The notes: generated from the letters alone by a model not told the origin. Counted from the stretch's first letter, positions 25,441 to 32,934 are shown. The stretch is 35,536 nt of DNA from Caldifarciminota bacterium (GCA_016934635.1 JAFGSK010000017.1:68987-104522); one strand, 5' to 3'. Made by a program: numbers and translations.

Positions 25441-26235
25441 ATGCCTTTACCGCGAGTAGACGTCGGCGACCAAGAGATCAGCTATCAGAGGAAGGGAAGA
25501 GGCAAGCCTTTAATCTGCGTGCACGGCATAGCCGGTCACGAGCGCACTTTTGACGGTCTTTTGCCGTACTTTTGTCCGTCTTTTGACGTATTTCAACTAG
25601 CCTGGCCCGGATTCGGCGAAGCGCCGTTGAGGGGAAGGTATTATACCATCGATGACCAGGTGCGCTGGATTGAGAGTTTCAGAGAGCACTTTGGATTAGA
25701 GAAGATTTACCTCATGGGCAACTGCATTGGCGCGAACGTAGCAATGGAGTATGCGTACAAGTACCCGGAAAGGCTTGACTTCCTTATTATTAACGAACCT
25801 CACGCCTACATGCCTGCCTACTTCTATCTATTGCTCTATCCTGTGGTTAAGGATGTTCTCTGGGGATTCATGTTCAAGACGCGCCTGGGCCGCTCGATTA
25901 TCATGCGCGCGTTTCCGCTGGAGGATGAAGCGGGTTCAGGTTACACAGAGAGGAGACTCAAGAAGATCCGGACCCAGGTGATGGAGGCTTTCCTGCGTTC
26001 GATGTATCTTTACGCACGGTCTGCGGATTTAAGGGAACGCCCGAAGATTAAAGTGCCCTCGCTCTTCCCCTTACCTGCCGAGACATTCGGCCAGGTTACG
26101 GAGTTCGTCAACCGATACGGGTCCTGCTTCGAGAACTTGAAGCTCTTGCGAGTGGAAGGATCGGTGCATAACCCGGTTGTCGAGGACCCGGAGGCCTTTG
26201 CCAGGGCTGTATTGCCGGAGTTAGGTATCAGGTAA
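25441..26235 (+). CDS. Alpha/beta-fold hydrolase with cysteine in the nucleophile position
   Basis: 264 residues from the ATG at 25441; an 11-codon longer frame starts on the -35 TTG and is rejected. The fold is recognisable from VHGIAG (oxyanion region, about 28-33), LAWPGFGEAP, and the nucleophile elbow LMGNCIGANVAMEYA, where the expected G-x-S-x-G serine is C95. H243 (GSVHNPV) is the likely catalytic histidine. The acid, usually Asp after strand 6, is replaced by a PLPAET segment, where Glu may serve. A cap domain is present (about 120-195). Cysteine nucleophiles occur in dienelactone hydrolase; here the overall sequence is of the general hydrolase type. Overlaps the convergent zinc-ribbon gene by 8 nt. 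Confidence 0.83.
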   Translation: MPLPRVDVGDQEISYQRKGRGKPLICVHGIAGHERTFDGLLPYFCPSFDVFQLAWPGFGEAPLRGRYYTIDDQVRWIESFREHFGLEKIYLMGNCIGANVAMEYAYKYPERLDFLIINEPHAYMPAYFYLLLYPVVKDVLWGFMFKTRLGRSIIMRAFPLEDEAGSGYTERRLKKIRTQVMEAFLRSMYLYARSADLRERPKIKVPSLFPLPAETFGQVTEFVNRYGSCFENLKLLRVEGSVHNPVVEDPEAFARAVLPELGIR

Positions 26236-26641
26236 AAACACCTCCTACCCACATTATTATCAAGATAATAATGATCACGAATGCCACTATAACGCCCAAA
26301 ATTATAATTTTTCTCGTACTTGAGGAGGTCGAATCCAGTGTTGCTTCTTCAAAATCTGCATTACTTCCGTCTTGAGAGGCATAGTCTATTTCAGTCAGAA
26401 TATCTTTTTCAGATTCCTTTGCGGGCACGAACCCCTGGGATTTGAAGAAGACTAGACCGCATTGATGACATTGTTTTGCCGGTTCCTTGGAATAGATGTA
26501 AATAACCGCATATTCAGGGATTCTGAAAAAACCAGGCTTCTTGCACCAATACAGGGCATCTCCCAGCCAGCCGTCCTCTAGTTCCGCTCCGCACCGTGGG
26601 TAACGTGTGGGCAGTTCGTGAGGTTGTTCGTTTACAGGCAC
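26228..26641 (-). CDS. Membrane zinc-ribbon protein, third tandem copy (one Cys lost)
   Basis: 137 residues, GTG start at 26641, 4 nt after the stop of the second copy. Like its neighbours it has an N-terminal half-knuckle, a W-rich middle, a second knuckle CHQCG followed by LVFFKSQGF, and one C-terminal transmembrane helix (IIILGVIVAFVIIIILIIMW). The first knuckle reads RYPRCGAELEDGW where the other copies have RCPHCD/RCPECG, so its first cysteine is a tyrosine and the zinc site is probably incomplete. The family looks like DUF6487 (PF20097-type), identified from memory of the CPxCG-x2-M-x2-G pattern. A longer acidic spacer precedes the membrane helix. Confidence 0.78.
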   Translation of the reverse strand: MPVNEQPHELPTRYPRCGAELEDGWLGDALYWCKKPGFFRIPEYAVIYIYSKEPAKQCHQCGLVFFKSQGFVPAKESEKDILTEIDYASQDGSNADFEEATLDSTSSSTRKIIILGVIVAFVIIIILIIMWVGGVFT

Positions 26642-26645
26642 TTAC

Positions 26646-27023
26646 TCAAGATGTTGTAATGCTAATGACAATCAAAACCAGAATCACTATACCGAACCAA
26701 ATCGCAAGGAATATCCCCAGATACTTGAAACCATATCGTACATGTGCGCGAGGATGCGGCTCTTCCGAACGGAAAATTACCAGCTTGCACTTCGGACATC
26801 GCCTGGCCTCTACCCAGCGACCCATACCTTTAGGCCTGAACAATGCATCCCCAGTGCGCCACACCAAACGGTGTTGTTTGGGCTCGTCGTACCAATAGAT
26901 ACCATGTCCTCCGAAACTTGTATTATACAACCAGCCCTGCTCCATCATGGTATCGCAGTGGGGGCAGCGTGAGGGAGCACTCCCTAGACACGCAATGTTG
27001 TCTGTACTCGTCACTTCATTCAT
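26646..27023 (-). CDS. Membrane zinc-ribbon protein, second tandem copy (DUF6487-like)
   Basis: 125 residues. Knuckles CPHC (RCPHCDTMMEQGW) and CPKC (RCPKCKLVIFRSEE) are separated by ~50 residues containing GIYWYDEPKQ, and one transmembrane helix closes the protein (LGIFLAIWFGIVILVLIVI). The zinc ribbon would lie in the cytoplasm if the helix is a tail anchor. It lies 3 nt from the first copy (stop at 27027) and 4 nt from the third, so all three are one transcription unit. Function is unknown; known relatives are small proteins thought to bind zinc or nucleic acid or protein partners at the membrane. Confidence 0.8.
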   Translation of the reverse strand: MNEVTSTDNIACLGSAPSRCPHCDTMMEQGWLYNTSFGGHGIYWYDEPKQHRLVWRTGDALFRPKGMGRWVEARRCPKCKLVIFRSEEPHPRAHVRYGFKYLGIFLAIWFGIVILVLIVISITTS

Positions 27024-27026
27024 CCT

Positions 27027-27416
27027 CTACAGCTTACCCAATAACCAAAGGATTGCAAGCAGTAACAACGAAGAGAGTACCGATGTCCCGATTATAAGCA
27101 ACATGACAATTTTGTAACGCCTGGGCGTAAACCGTTCCGGATGCTCTCTTGCTTCCTTGAATCCCTGGGAGCGGAAAACGACCGCACCGCAGTTAGGGCA
27201 GTGTTTTGCCTGAGCCCACTTCGGTCCAAATCCGACTTTAAGAACGTTTTCCTTCCTTGAATAGTACTTCGGCTCGTCGTGCCAGCCTACAGGATCGCGC
27301 CCGGCTGCTATCCAGCCGTCCTGCATATAAGCGCCGCATTCAGGACAGCGGATTGTTTTAAGAGCTTGCCTGAATTCTCCGTATCCCTTGGAGTACTGGT
27401 TCCAATCATCTTTCAC
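27027..27416 (-). CDS. Membrane zinc-ribbon protein, first tandem copy (DUF6487-like)
   Basis: 129 residues with GTG start at 27416. Knuckles CPECG (RCPECGAYMQDGWI) and CPNCG (HCPNCGAVVFRSQGF), GWHDEPK between them, and a single C-terminal helix (IVMLLIIGTSVLSSLLLLAILWLL). It is the head of the tandem triplet. A GGTGGAAG site lies about 7 nt before the GTG. The lysine-rich N-terminal extension (MKDDWNQYSKGYGEFRQALK) is unique to this copy. Roles are unknown; the tight packing of three copies suggests they act as a mixed complex. Confidence 0.8.
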   Translation of the reverse strand: MKDDWNQYSKGYGEFRQALKTIRCPECGAYMQDGWIAAGRDPVGWHDEPKYYSRKENVLKVGFGPKWAQAKHCPNCGAVVFRSQGFKEAREHPERFTPRRYKIVMLLIIGTSVLSSLLLLAILWLLGKL

Positions 27417-27434
27417 TTTGATACTTCCACCTTC

Positions 27435-27463
27435 ATTACAGATAACTCTAATTGTTTATTCAA
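27435..27463 (-). promoter_or_regulatory. Possible promoter of the zinc-ribbon triplet
   Basis: Minus strand TTGAAT (27463-27458), a 17-bp spacer and TGTAAT (27440-27435). The leader would be about 12 nt, starting close to the GGAAG ribosome site. Weaker than the other promoters listed. Confidence 0.35.
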
Positions 27464-27570
27464 GATTTATACTGGTAGGACATTCATAACCTTAACTTGT
27501 ATTAATTTGACAAAAAAGTCTCCCTATGAAGTAGTACCGTTGTTCCATCTACTATCACTGCATCGTTGGT

Positions 27571-30522
27571 TTACTTTGAGGATAAATCCTTCATTATCTC
27601 CGGAACCATCCCTCCAAAATCCTTGTCTTTGCTCTGCTTGCGTGCGTCTTCCAGGATCTTGGCGTCGGATTTGGGTTTCAGTGATTCAGCGATCTCTAGT
27701 GCGGTATCGGAAAGGTCAGGTGAAGTTACAGGATTCTCAAGAACGAACCCGATCAATTCGATTGCCTTCTGTACCTGGCCTGTCCTTGCGTAGAGTTCGG
27801 CAATTGCTGTAAGCAGGGAAAGTGTATCCGGAACGACCTTCAGGTCTGTAACCAATCTCAATGCTTCCCGGTATTTATTGCGTGCATCCTCGTAGTCTTT
27901 TTTCTTTACCGCAATCCTTCCGAGTTTGGTGTAGCTTCCCGCGGTCATCAAAGGCCTGCCGAGTTCTTTCCCGTATATAGCCACCTCGGCCGTCATCCGG
28001 ACTGCTTCCTCCAGGTTACCCGCCTCCATCTCCAGCGTAGCCAGGCTGCTCAGGGCTATTGCGGTTGCACTGCGGACGCCCATTTCTCGATTCATCTCGA
28101 TGCTTTCATTGAAGAGTTCCCGGGCTTTGTCTATGTCCCCCAACTTTCTATAAACGCCTGCCAGATCGGACAGTCCCTCTGCAACCATCCGGCGGTCGTC
28201 GAACTCGCGGCAAATCTCGATACTCTCCTCGTTTAGTCTTTTGGACTCTTCCAGTCGTCCGGTCCGGTAGGCAACGATGCCGAGATTCCCCAGGCAAACA
28301 GCCCTTCCCAGTCTGCTTCCGCCCTTGTCGAACAACTCAAGGGTTTCCTGGTAGTAGTCCCAGGCAGCCTTGTAGTCTCCGGACTTCCGGGCGATATTAC
28401 CCAGGGACATTGTGGCGTGTGCCTGCCTGATGGCGCTGCCAGCACGTTTTCCGGCCTCAAGGCTTTCCTCTTGCATCTTGCGAGCGCCTTCGAAATCGCC
28501 GCCGAACAGCGTTACCGAACCAAGGCGGTTGAGAGCATGCGACTCGTAAGAGCACTCGCCCAGACGCCTGAACACCTCAAGGCTTGCTGAAATCAAATCC
28601 TTGGCTTTTGCGTAATCCCCGCGGCATACATTGAACCACCCCTGGTACAGAAGCAGTCTGCCAATAGTCAACGAGCCTTTCTGTTTGAGCTTATCCTTGA
28701 TACCGGCAGCTCGTGCGAGTTTCTCGACCGAACGTGAGAACAGAGTCTCGCCGTCTTTGAACCATCCCCTGCTGGAGTGCAGTGTGTACACGCTCTTCAA
28801 GGCCTTTGCAATTTCCTGCTCCCGTCCTTCCTCGAGTGCCCAGTCCCATGCCGCTCGGATGTTGTCAATCTCGTTACTCAGAACCTCCAGGGTCTGTTTT
28901 CTTTTATCGCTAAGCTCAACCTCTAAACCTGTGAGGAGTTCAGCATAGTAGATGCCGTGCTGTTCGCCGGAATGAGAGAATTCCTTTGGATTAGTCTTGA
29001 GTTTTGCAAGCGAGTACTGCCTTATCACCTCGTGCATCCCGAAACGTCCGTTACCGGATTTACGAATCAAAGACTTGTCAACGAGTGCTGTGAGAAGGGT
29101 AAGGGAGGCTCCTGCAACCTTCCTCGCTGCCTGACTCGTGAACCCTCCCCTGAAAACTGAAAGTCGGGCAAGGACCTTCTGCTCATCTTCTGTCAAAAGT
29201 TTCCACGAATACTCGAACACACCCTTAAGGCTGCGGTGACGGGCAGGCATGTCTCTGGTAGGTGTCTCGAGAAAATCGAGGTTCGTCGTCATCTCCTCTA
29301 CGATCTCCGAAAGTGATAAGGAACGCAACCACGATGCGGCAAGCTCGATCCCCAAAGGCAGGCCGCCGACGAGTCGGCAGACCTCTATGGCAAGTTTTTC
29401 CGATTCTTGATCCAACTCGAAGGATGGATTGGCACGGACCGCACTCTGTTTGAACAGCTCAAGCGCCGAATAGGTTTCCGCGTCGCCGGCATCCTTGACT
29501 CCCGGAAACCGCATCCCTTTCACCTCGAATACCCACTCTCCCTTCAAATTCAAACGCTCCCGGGAAGTGGCAAGAACCCTGACACCAGGAGCCTCCGAAA
29601 GAATGGTCGAAAGAAGGTCGGCTCCATCCGTAAGGTGTTCGAAGTTGTCGGTAACTAGAAGCATCCTTTTATCCTTGAGATATGAAAGAAGCTGCACTTC
29701 GGGGTCATCCGAGGAGTAGAAATTAATATTCAGGGAGTCGGCAATGGTCTGAGCGATGAGCTGCGGCGAAGATACAGGCGCGAGGGGCACGAAATAAACA
29801 CCGTGAAGGTACTCCTCTATTCTCATTGCCGAGCATTGCAGGGCCAGGCGGGTCTTACCCACCCCACCCTGTCCCAGAAGCGTCAGCAACCTGCATGAAG
29901 GGGTTTCAAGAAGTTTTGAAATCTCCTCTATCTCTGGCTCCCGTCCTACGAACGGTGTCGATTGAACGGGCAGGTTATGCGGATGGGACTCCAGCGATCT
30001 CAATGCGGGAAACACTTTGAGGGGGAGGCCAGGATGAACAAGCCCGTAGATGCGCTGCGGTTCTGAAAGATCCTTGAGCAGATGAATACCGAGATCCGCT
30101 ATCTCGGCTTTATCGGGAACTGAACAAGTCTCCTTGACTTTAGGACTAAGAAGTATCTGACCGCCCCAGCCCACGTCGAGCAAACGGGCTGTGTAGTTAA
30201 CGGAAGCGCCGAAGTAATCGGTTCCTCGCTGCTGTGCCTCCCCGGAGTGCAATGCCACCCTTAACCTTAGTTCACCCACCTTGCTCCAATCCTCACGGGC
30301 TACTGCAAGCTGGATGTCGACTGCGCAGACCAAGGGGGTATCAGTATCCTCGAATACGGCGAATATCCCGTCGCCAGTGTGTTTGATAACCTTGCCCTTA
30401 TGTTTTTCAATAGAACTCGTGAGTATTTCATCGTGGCGGGCGAGTGCTGCACCCATCTTCTCACCGAACTTTTGCCACTTATCGGTCGAGCCCTCTATGT
30501 CCGTAAAAAGGAATACAGGCAT
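27571..30522 (-). CDS. Class III adenylate cyclase-STAND ATPase-TPR protein
   Basis: 983 residues. The cyclase domain (1-165) has every catalytic residue: metal-binding D8 (LFTDIEGST) and D51 (HTGDGIF), adenine-specifying K47 and D102, and transition-state N109 and R113 (ASVNYTARLLD). Cyclic AMP production is thus predicted. A STAND/NB-ARC-like ATPase follows, with P-loop GQGGVGKT (217-224), Walker B LLVTDNFEH and a winged-helix part (LTEDEQKVLARLSVFRGGF). The C-terminal ~400 residues are TPRs (KALGxIARKSGDYxAAWDYY type). This is a known signal-sensing architecture: TPRs bind a signal, ATP hydrolysis switches the cyclase. Start MPVFLFTDIEGST fits the family. The promoter is near-leaderless. 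Confidence 0.92.
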   Translation of the reverse strand: MPVFLFTDIEGSTDKWQKFGEKMGAALARHDEILTSSIEKHKGKVIKHTGDGIFAVFEDTDTPLVCAVDIQLAVAREDWSKVGELRLRVALHSGEAQQRGTDYFGASVNYTARLLDVGWGGQILLSPKVKETCSVPDKAEIADLGIHLLKDLSEPQRIYGLVHPGLPLKVFPALRSLESHPHNLPVQSTPFVGREPEIEEISKLLETPSCRLLTLLGQGGVGKTRLALQCSAMRIEEYLHGVYFVPLAPVSSPQLIAQTIADSLNINFYSSDDPEVQLLSYLKDKRMLLVTDNFEHLTDGADLLSTILSEAPGVRVLATSRERLNLKGEWVFEVKGMRFPGVKDAGDAETYSALELFKQSAVRANPSFELDQESEKLAIEVCRLVGGLPLGIELAASWLRSLSLSEIVEEMTTNLDFLETPTRDMPARHRSLKGVFEYSWKLLTEDEQKVLARLSVFRGGFTSQAARKVAGASLTLLTALVDKSLIRKSGNGRFGMHEVIRQYSLAKLKTNPKEFSHSGEQHGIYYAELLTGLEVELSDKRKQTLEVLSNEIDNIRAAWDWALEEGREQEIAKALKSVYTLHSSRGWFKDGETLFSRSVEKLARAAGIKDKLKQKGSLTIGRLLLYQGWFNVCRGDYAKAKDLISASLEVFRRLGECSYESHALNRLGSVTLFGGDFEGARKMQEESLEAGKRAGSAIRQAHATMSLGNIARKSGDYKAAWDYYQETLELFDKGGSRLGRAVCLGNLGIVAYRTGRLEESKRLNEESIEICREFDDRRMVAEGLSDLAGVYRKLGDIDKARELFNESIEMNREMGVRSATAIALSSLATLEMEAGNLEEAVRMTAEVAIYGKELGRPLMTAGSYTKLGRIAVKKKDYEDARNKYREALRLVTDLKVVPDTLSLLTAIAELYARTGQVQKAIELIGFVLENPVTSPDLSDTALEIAESLKPKSDAKILEDARKQSKDKDFGGMVPEIMKDLSSK

Positions 30523-30531
30523 AACAAATGC

Positions 30532-30559
30532 ACTATATCATGAGTGCAGAGATTGTCAA
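30532..30559 (-). promoter_or_regulatory. Promoter of the cyclase gene, near-leaderless
   Basis: Minus strand TTGACA (30559-30554), a 16-bp spacer and TATAGT (30537-30532). Nine nt separate it from the ATG at 30522, so a leader of 2-3 nt is expected, without a Shine-Dalgarno sequence. Confidence 0.65.
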
Positions 30560-30581
30560 GCAAATCGTCTGAGTGGTATTG

Positions 30582-31029
30582 TTACATTGCTTTCCTCTTA
30601 ACCTGATCTATCCAGCCGTTTGACACCCTCGACTTCCGATCGCGCCTGGTGTAGGGCTTGATGTCCAGTACAGGTGTACCGTCAACCATGTCCACCCCTT
30701 TGACATGGAGGATGTTTCCTTCACGTTTCAGGAGCCGCACTATGGTAAGTCCGATCGGGTTTATCCTGTGCGGTGAACGGGTCGCAAATAATCCGCGAGG
30801 AGGTGGGATGCGCTCACGCGTAGGGCAGAACTCAAGCTTGTAGTCTTTGCCTGATTTGTGAAACAGCCATAGCACGTAAAGGTAAGAGAAACCGTCGATG
30901 TCGGCAAGACCTTTTGCGTATTGTGAATATCTCGATAGTTCCCCGTGTGAACCTCGCACGCTCTACGGCTCCAGGTTCTGCAAACGGTGTATGTGCAACA
31001 CCTATGGAGGTGACCTCGAGTGATTGCAT
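30582..31029 (-). pseudogene. trmO: TrmO-like tRNA N6-methyltransferase, frameshifted
   Basis: The reading frame changes within the gene. The first part (from ATG 31029) gives MQSLEVTSIGVAHTPFAEPG ... TRGTIEIF, the normal TrmO/TsaA beginning. The rest, in another frame, gives YAKGLADIDGFSYLYVLWLFH, FATRSPHRINPIGL and GVDMVDGTPVLDIKPY, the family's SAM-binding and catalytic core. TrmO methylates t6A37 to m6t6A in tRNA. The switch lies within 30921-30960: one extra base (or two missing) would join both parts, and the span of 448 nt is one base off a whole codon count. It may be a real lesion, an assembly error or, less likely, programmed shifting. The promoter is intact. Confidence 0.82.
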
Positions 31030-31036
31030 TGACCAA

Positions 31037-31064
31037 AGGATACATGCATAAAATACACAGTCAA
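31037..31064 (-). promoter_or_regulatory. Promoter of trmO, leaderless type
   Basis: Minus strand TTGACT (31064-31059), a 16-bp spacer and TATCCT (31042-31037), 7 nt before the ATG at 31029, so a leader of 0-1 nt. Its -35 box is divided from the opposite promoter's by only GCGC. Confidence 0.6.
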
Positions 31065-31068
31065 GCGC

Positions 31069-31096
31069 TTGACATCTAGTCAATAACACTTATTCT
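31069..31096 (+). promoter_or_regulatory. Promoter of the secreted beta-protein pair
   Basis: TTGACA (31069-31074), a 16-bp spacer and TATTCT (31091-31096). The leader is about 53 nt and includes GAGGAG (31145-31150) before the TTG start at 31156. The -35 boxes of this and the trmO promoter form the perfect 12-bp palindrome TCAAGCGCTTGA (31061-31072), a possible operator. Confidence 0.68.
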
Positions 31097-31155
31097 CCAT
31101 GGAATAAAATGCACAAATTGCAATATGAATTAGAAACAAAAAAAGAGGAGTCAAA

Positions 31156-31839
31156 TTGAAAAAAGTATCGGTAGTGTTAGCTACAATCCTGGCTTTCACG
31201 AGTGCGGTTGCATTTGAAGGCACCTATGAGGTTGAAGGTCCGGGCTACTTTGCCGAACTGGCCATAACCATGAACCACGAGGAAGGTTACTACAACCTGG
31301 AGTGGAACCTTGGTACCCCGGGCGACGTTTACTTCGGGGCAGGGATCGAGGCATTCGGCATACTCGGCGTGGCGATGTTGGATCAGGACTACTTTGGGGT
31401 ATATACGAGGCTGGATTCTGAATTCACCGGGCTCCAGGTTTCGATGGAGCTTATGGACGGTGAAGAAACTCATCCCGAGTTAGTAGAAGATGCAATCGTT
31501 CTAGAACCTTCTGCGGCAACGCTTTCCGGCATGTACCTCGTCGAATGCGAGAACAATTACAGCGAGCCGACCTTTGCATACAATATGATACTCGAACCCG
31601 CAGGCGACGTCTTGAAAGTGACCCGCATAGACGAACCTGACAACACCTACGCAGGCGTCGGAATAGTCATAAGTGACGTATTGGTTACAGGTATAAACAT
31701 CGACGGCGTCAAGGAGGTCTCCATATTCAAGATTGGCGAGGAATCCCTTTACGGCGACTGGGTAACATACTGGTACGACCAAGACGAGGTCATAGACGTT
31801 GGGATCTGCGAAGCCACCCCAATAGAACCGGAAGGGTAA
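31156..31839 (+). CDS. Secreted beta-rich protein, first of a tandem pair
   Basis: 227 residues, TTG start at 31156 with GAGGAG five nt upstream. Signal peptide about residues 1-19 (ends SAVA, then FEGTYEV). The mature part looks like two repeats of ~100 residues, each starting with a G[TM]Y-V-E strand (EGTYEVEG and SGMYLVEC), then a G-G-G turn (FGAGIEAFGILGV; YAGVGIVISDVLV) and a closing strand (LYGDWVTYWYDQ). Strongly acidic, with no catalytic motif. This shape recalls short beta-barrel extracellular proteins of unknown function; no family name is claimed. The next gene begins one base after the stop. Confidence 0.8.
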   Translation: MKKVSVVLATILAFTSAVAFEGTYEVEGPGYFAELAITMNHEEGYYNLEWNLGTPGDVYFGAGIEAFGILGVAMLDQDYFGVYTRLDSEFTGLQVSMELMDGEETHPELVEDAIVLEPSAATLSGMYLVECENNYSEPTFAYNMILEPAGDVLKVTRIDEPDNTYAGVGIVISDVLVTGINIDGVKEVSIFKIGEESLYGDWVTYWYDQDEVIDVGICEATPIEPEG

Positions 31840-31840
31840 C

Positions 31841-32584
31841 ATGAAGTATCTCACGCTATTCTTTACACTTACGATTCTTGCATCAGCAGGATTTCTCCTA
31901 TCCGAGGAAACGGCAACGGTCTACGAAGGCACCTACACCGTACAGTGCAAGAACCTGACCTCGGACGATGAGTACACCGAGGAGATCAAGATATACGGGC
32001 CTATGAGCGGAACTTACGTAGTTGAGTGCACTTATGGAGACGACTTCTCTTCGGGGGACGGCATCGAGTTCAACAAGATGCTTTTTGCCTACAACACGGC
32101 GATTGGTTATCCCTTAAGTGTATATAAAAAGGAAGGTTCCGAGTTATACGGCCTCGTGGTGACCGAAGACTACGAGATAATCCAAAAGTCGACCAAAGGC
32201 GAGTGCCCGCTTGAGTTAAGCCACATAGATTCAACACTTGCAGGGATGTACGTGGCAGAGGGTGCAGCCGACGACAAATCCTTCTTCATTGCAGATACGA
32301 TGATACTCGAACCTGAAGAAGACATGTGGGAAGTCTCGCAAGTCGTTCATACACAAGGATTTGAGGACCAGCCCGGCTCTATCGAACCTGTAGGTTCCGG
32401 GTTTCAAACTGACCGGATGCTGGTCTTGAGTTATTACGACGACGGCATGAGTTTTCTCAAGATATATCCCATTGATAAACAAGTGCTTGAAGGCCGCTGG
32501 GTCGTCTATTACTGGGACTTTGAGAACAACTGCGCGGTGGTTACAACCGGCTGGGAGAAGGCAAATAAGCTGGAATCTGACTGA
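31841..32584 (+). CDS. Secreted beta-rich protein, second of a tandem pair
   Basis: 247 residues, a diverged paralogue of the upstream protein. Signal peptide about residues 1-20 (MKYLTLFFTLTILASAGFLL). It has the same duplicated plan: GTYTVQC/GTYVVEC and AGMYVAEG openings, a MILEPEEDMWEV strand matching MILEPAGDVLKV in the neighbour, and LEGRWVVYYWD matching LYGDWVTYWYD. Very acidic; no enzyme motif. One base separates it from the previous stop and AAGGG lies just before the ATG, so it is co-transcribed. A functional guess would be an envelope-exposed pair, perhaps binding one ligand together. Confidence 0.8.
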   Translation: MKYLTLFFTLTILASAGFLLSEETATVYEGTYTVQCKNLTSDDEYTEEIKIYGPMSGTYVVECTYGDDFSSGDGIEFNKMLFAYNTAIGYPLSVYKKEGSELYGLVVTEDYEIIQKSTKGECPLELSHIDSTLAGMYVAEGAADDKSFFIADTMILEPEEDMWEVSQVVHTQGFEDQPGSIEPVGSGFQTDRMLVLSYYDDGMSFLKIYPIDKQVLEGRWVVYYWDFENNCAVVTTGWEKANKLESD

Positions 32585-32611
32585 AAGCGTTAAAGCATGA
32601 CGCGATAAAAA

Positions 32612-32719
32612 GTGGGACAAAAGTGCCCCAAAAGCCCCCCAAAAACAGGACAAAAATACCCCAAAAGTAGGACATTTTGGGAAGTAAGTAGGACAAAAGA
32701 AGGACAGAAATAGGACATT
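32612..32719 (+). repeat. Degenerate ~11-bp repeats with phased A-tracts
   Basis: Successive units GTGGGACAAAA, GTGCCCCAAAA, GCCCCCCAAAAA, CAGGACAAAAA, TACCCCAAAA, GTAGGACATTTT, GTAGGACAAAA, GAAGGACAGAAA and TAGGACATT. A-tracts end at 32622, 32633, 32645, 32656, 32666, 32698 and 32710, i.e. at 10-12 bp steps close to one helical turn, apart from one gap. Such phasing predicts intrinsic DNA curvature. Non-coding. Confidence 0.75.
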
Positions 32720-32769
32720 CTGAAATCTACCCGCTAATAGCCCCAGAACTGGTGCCAGAAATGGTGAAT

Positions 32770-32796
32770 TTCGCAGAGCGAACTTCTAAAATCTTC
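32770..32796 (+). repeat. 27-nt dispersed repeat, copy 1
   Basis: Begins TTCGCAGAGCGAACTTCTAA; 25 of 27 positions equal the sequence at 35510-35536. The core TTCGC-NA-GCGAA is an imperfect inverted repeat. Confidence 0.75.
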
Positions 32797-32934
32797 GCCT
32801 ACGGCGAAAGTTAGAACCCCTTACAGTCGTTTTCCTTCGGTCGGGGTCCCCGCGCATGGAATGACGACGTTCACGGAGTAACGTACGAAGTAGATTTGTG
32901 GGGTGAAAAAAAGCTACTTGAACCTTAAACGCCC

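Noticed and set aside
27279..27812. Open frame of 177 codons on the plus strand
   Set aside because: It overlaps the first zinc-ribbon gene and the end of the cyclase gene antisense, and has no recognisable sequence.
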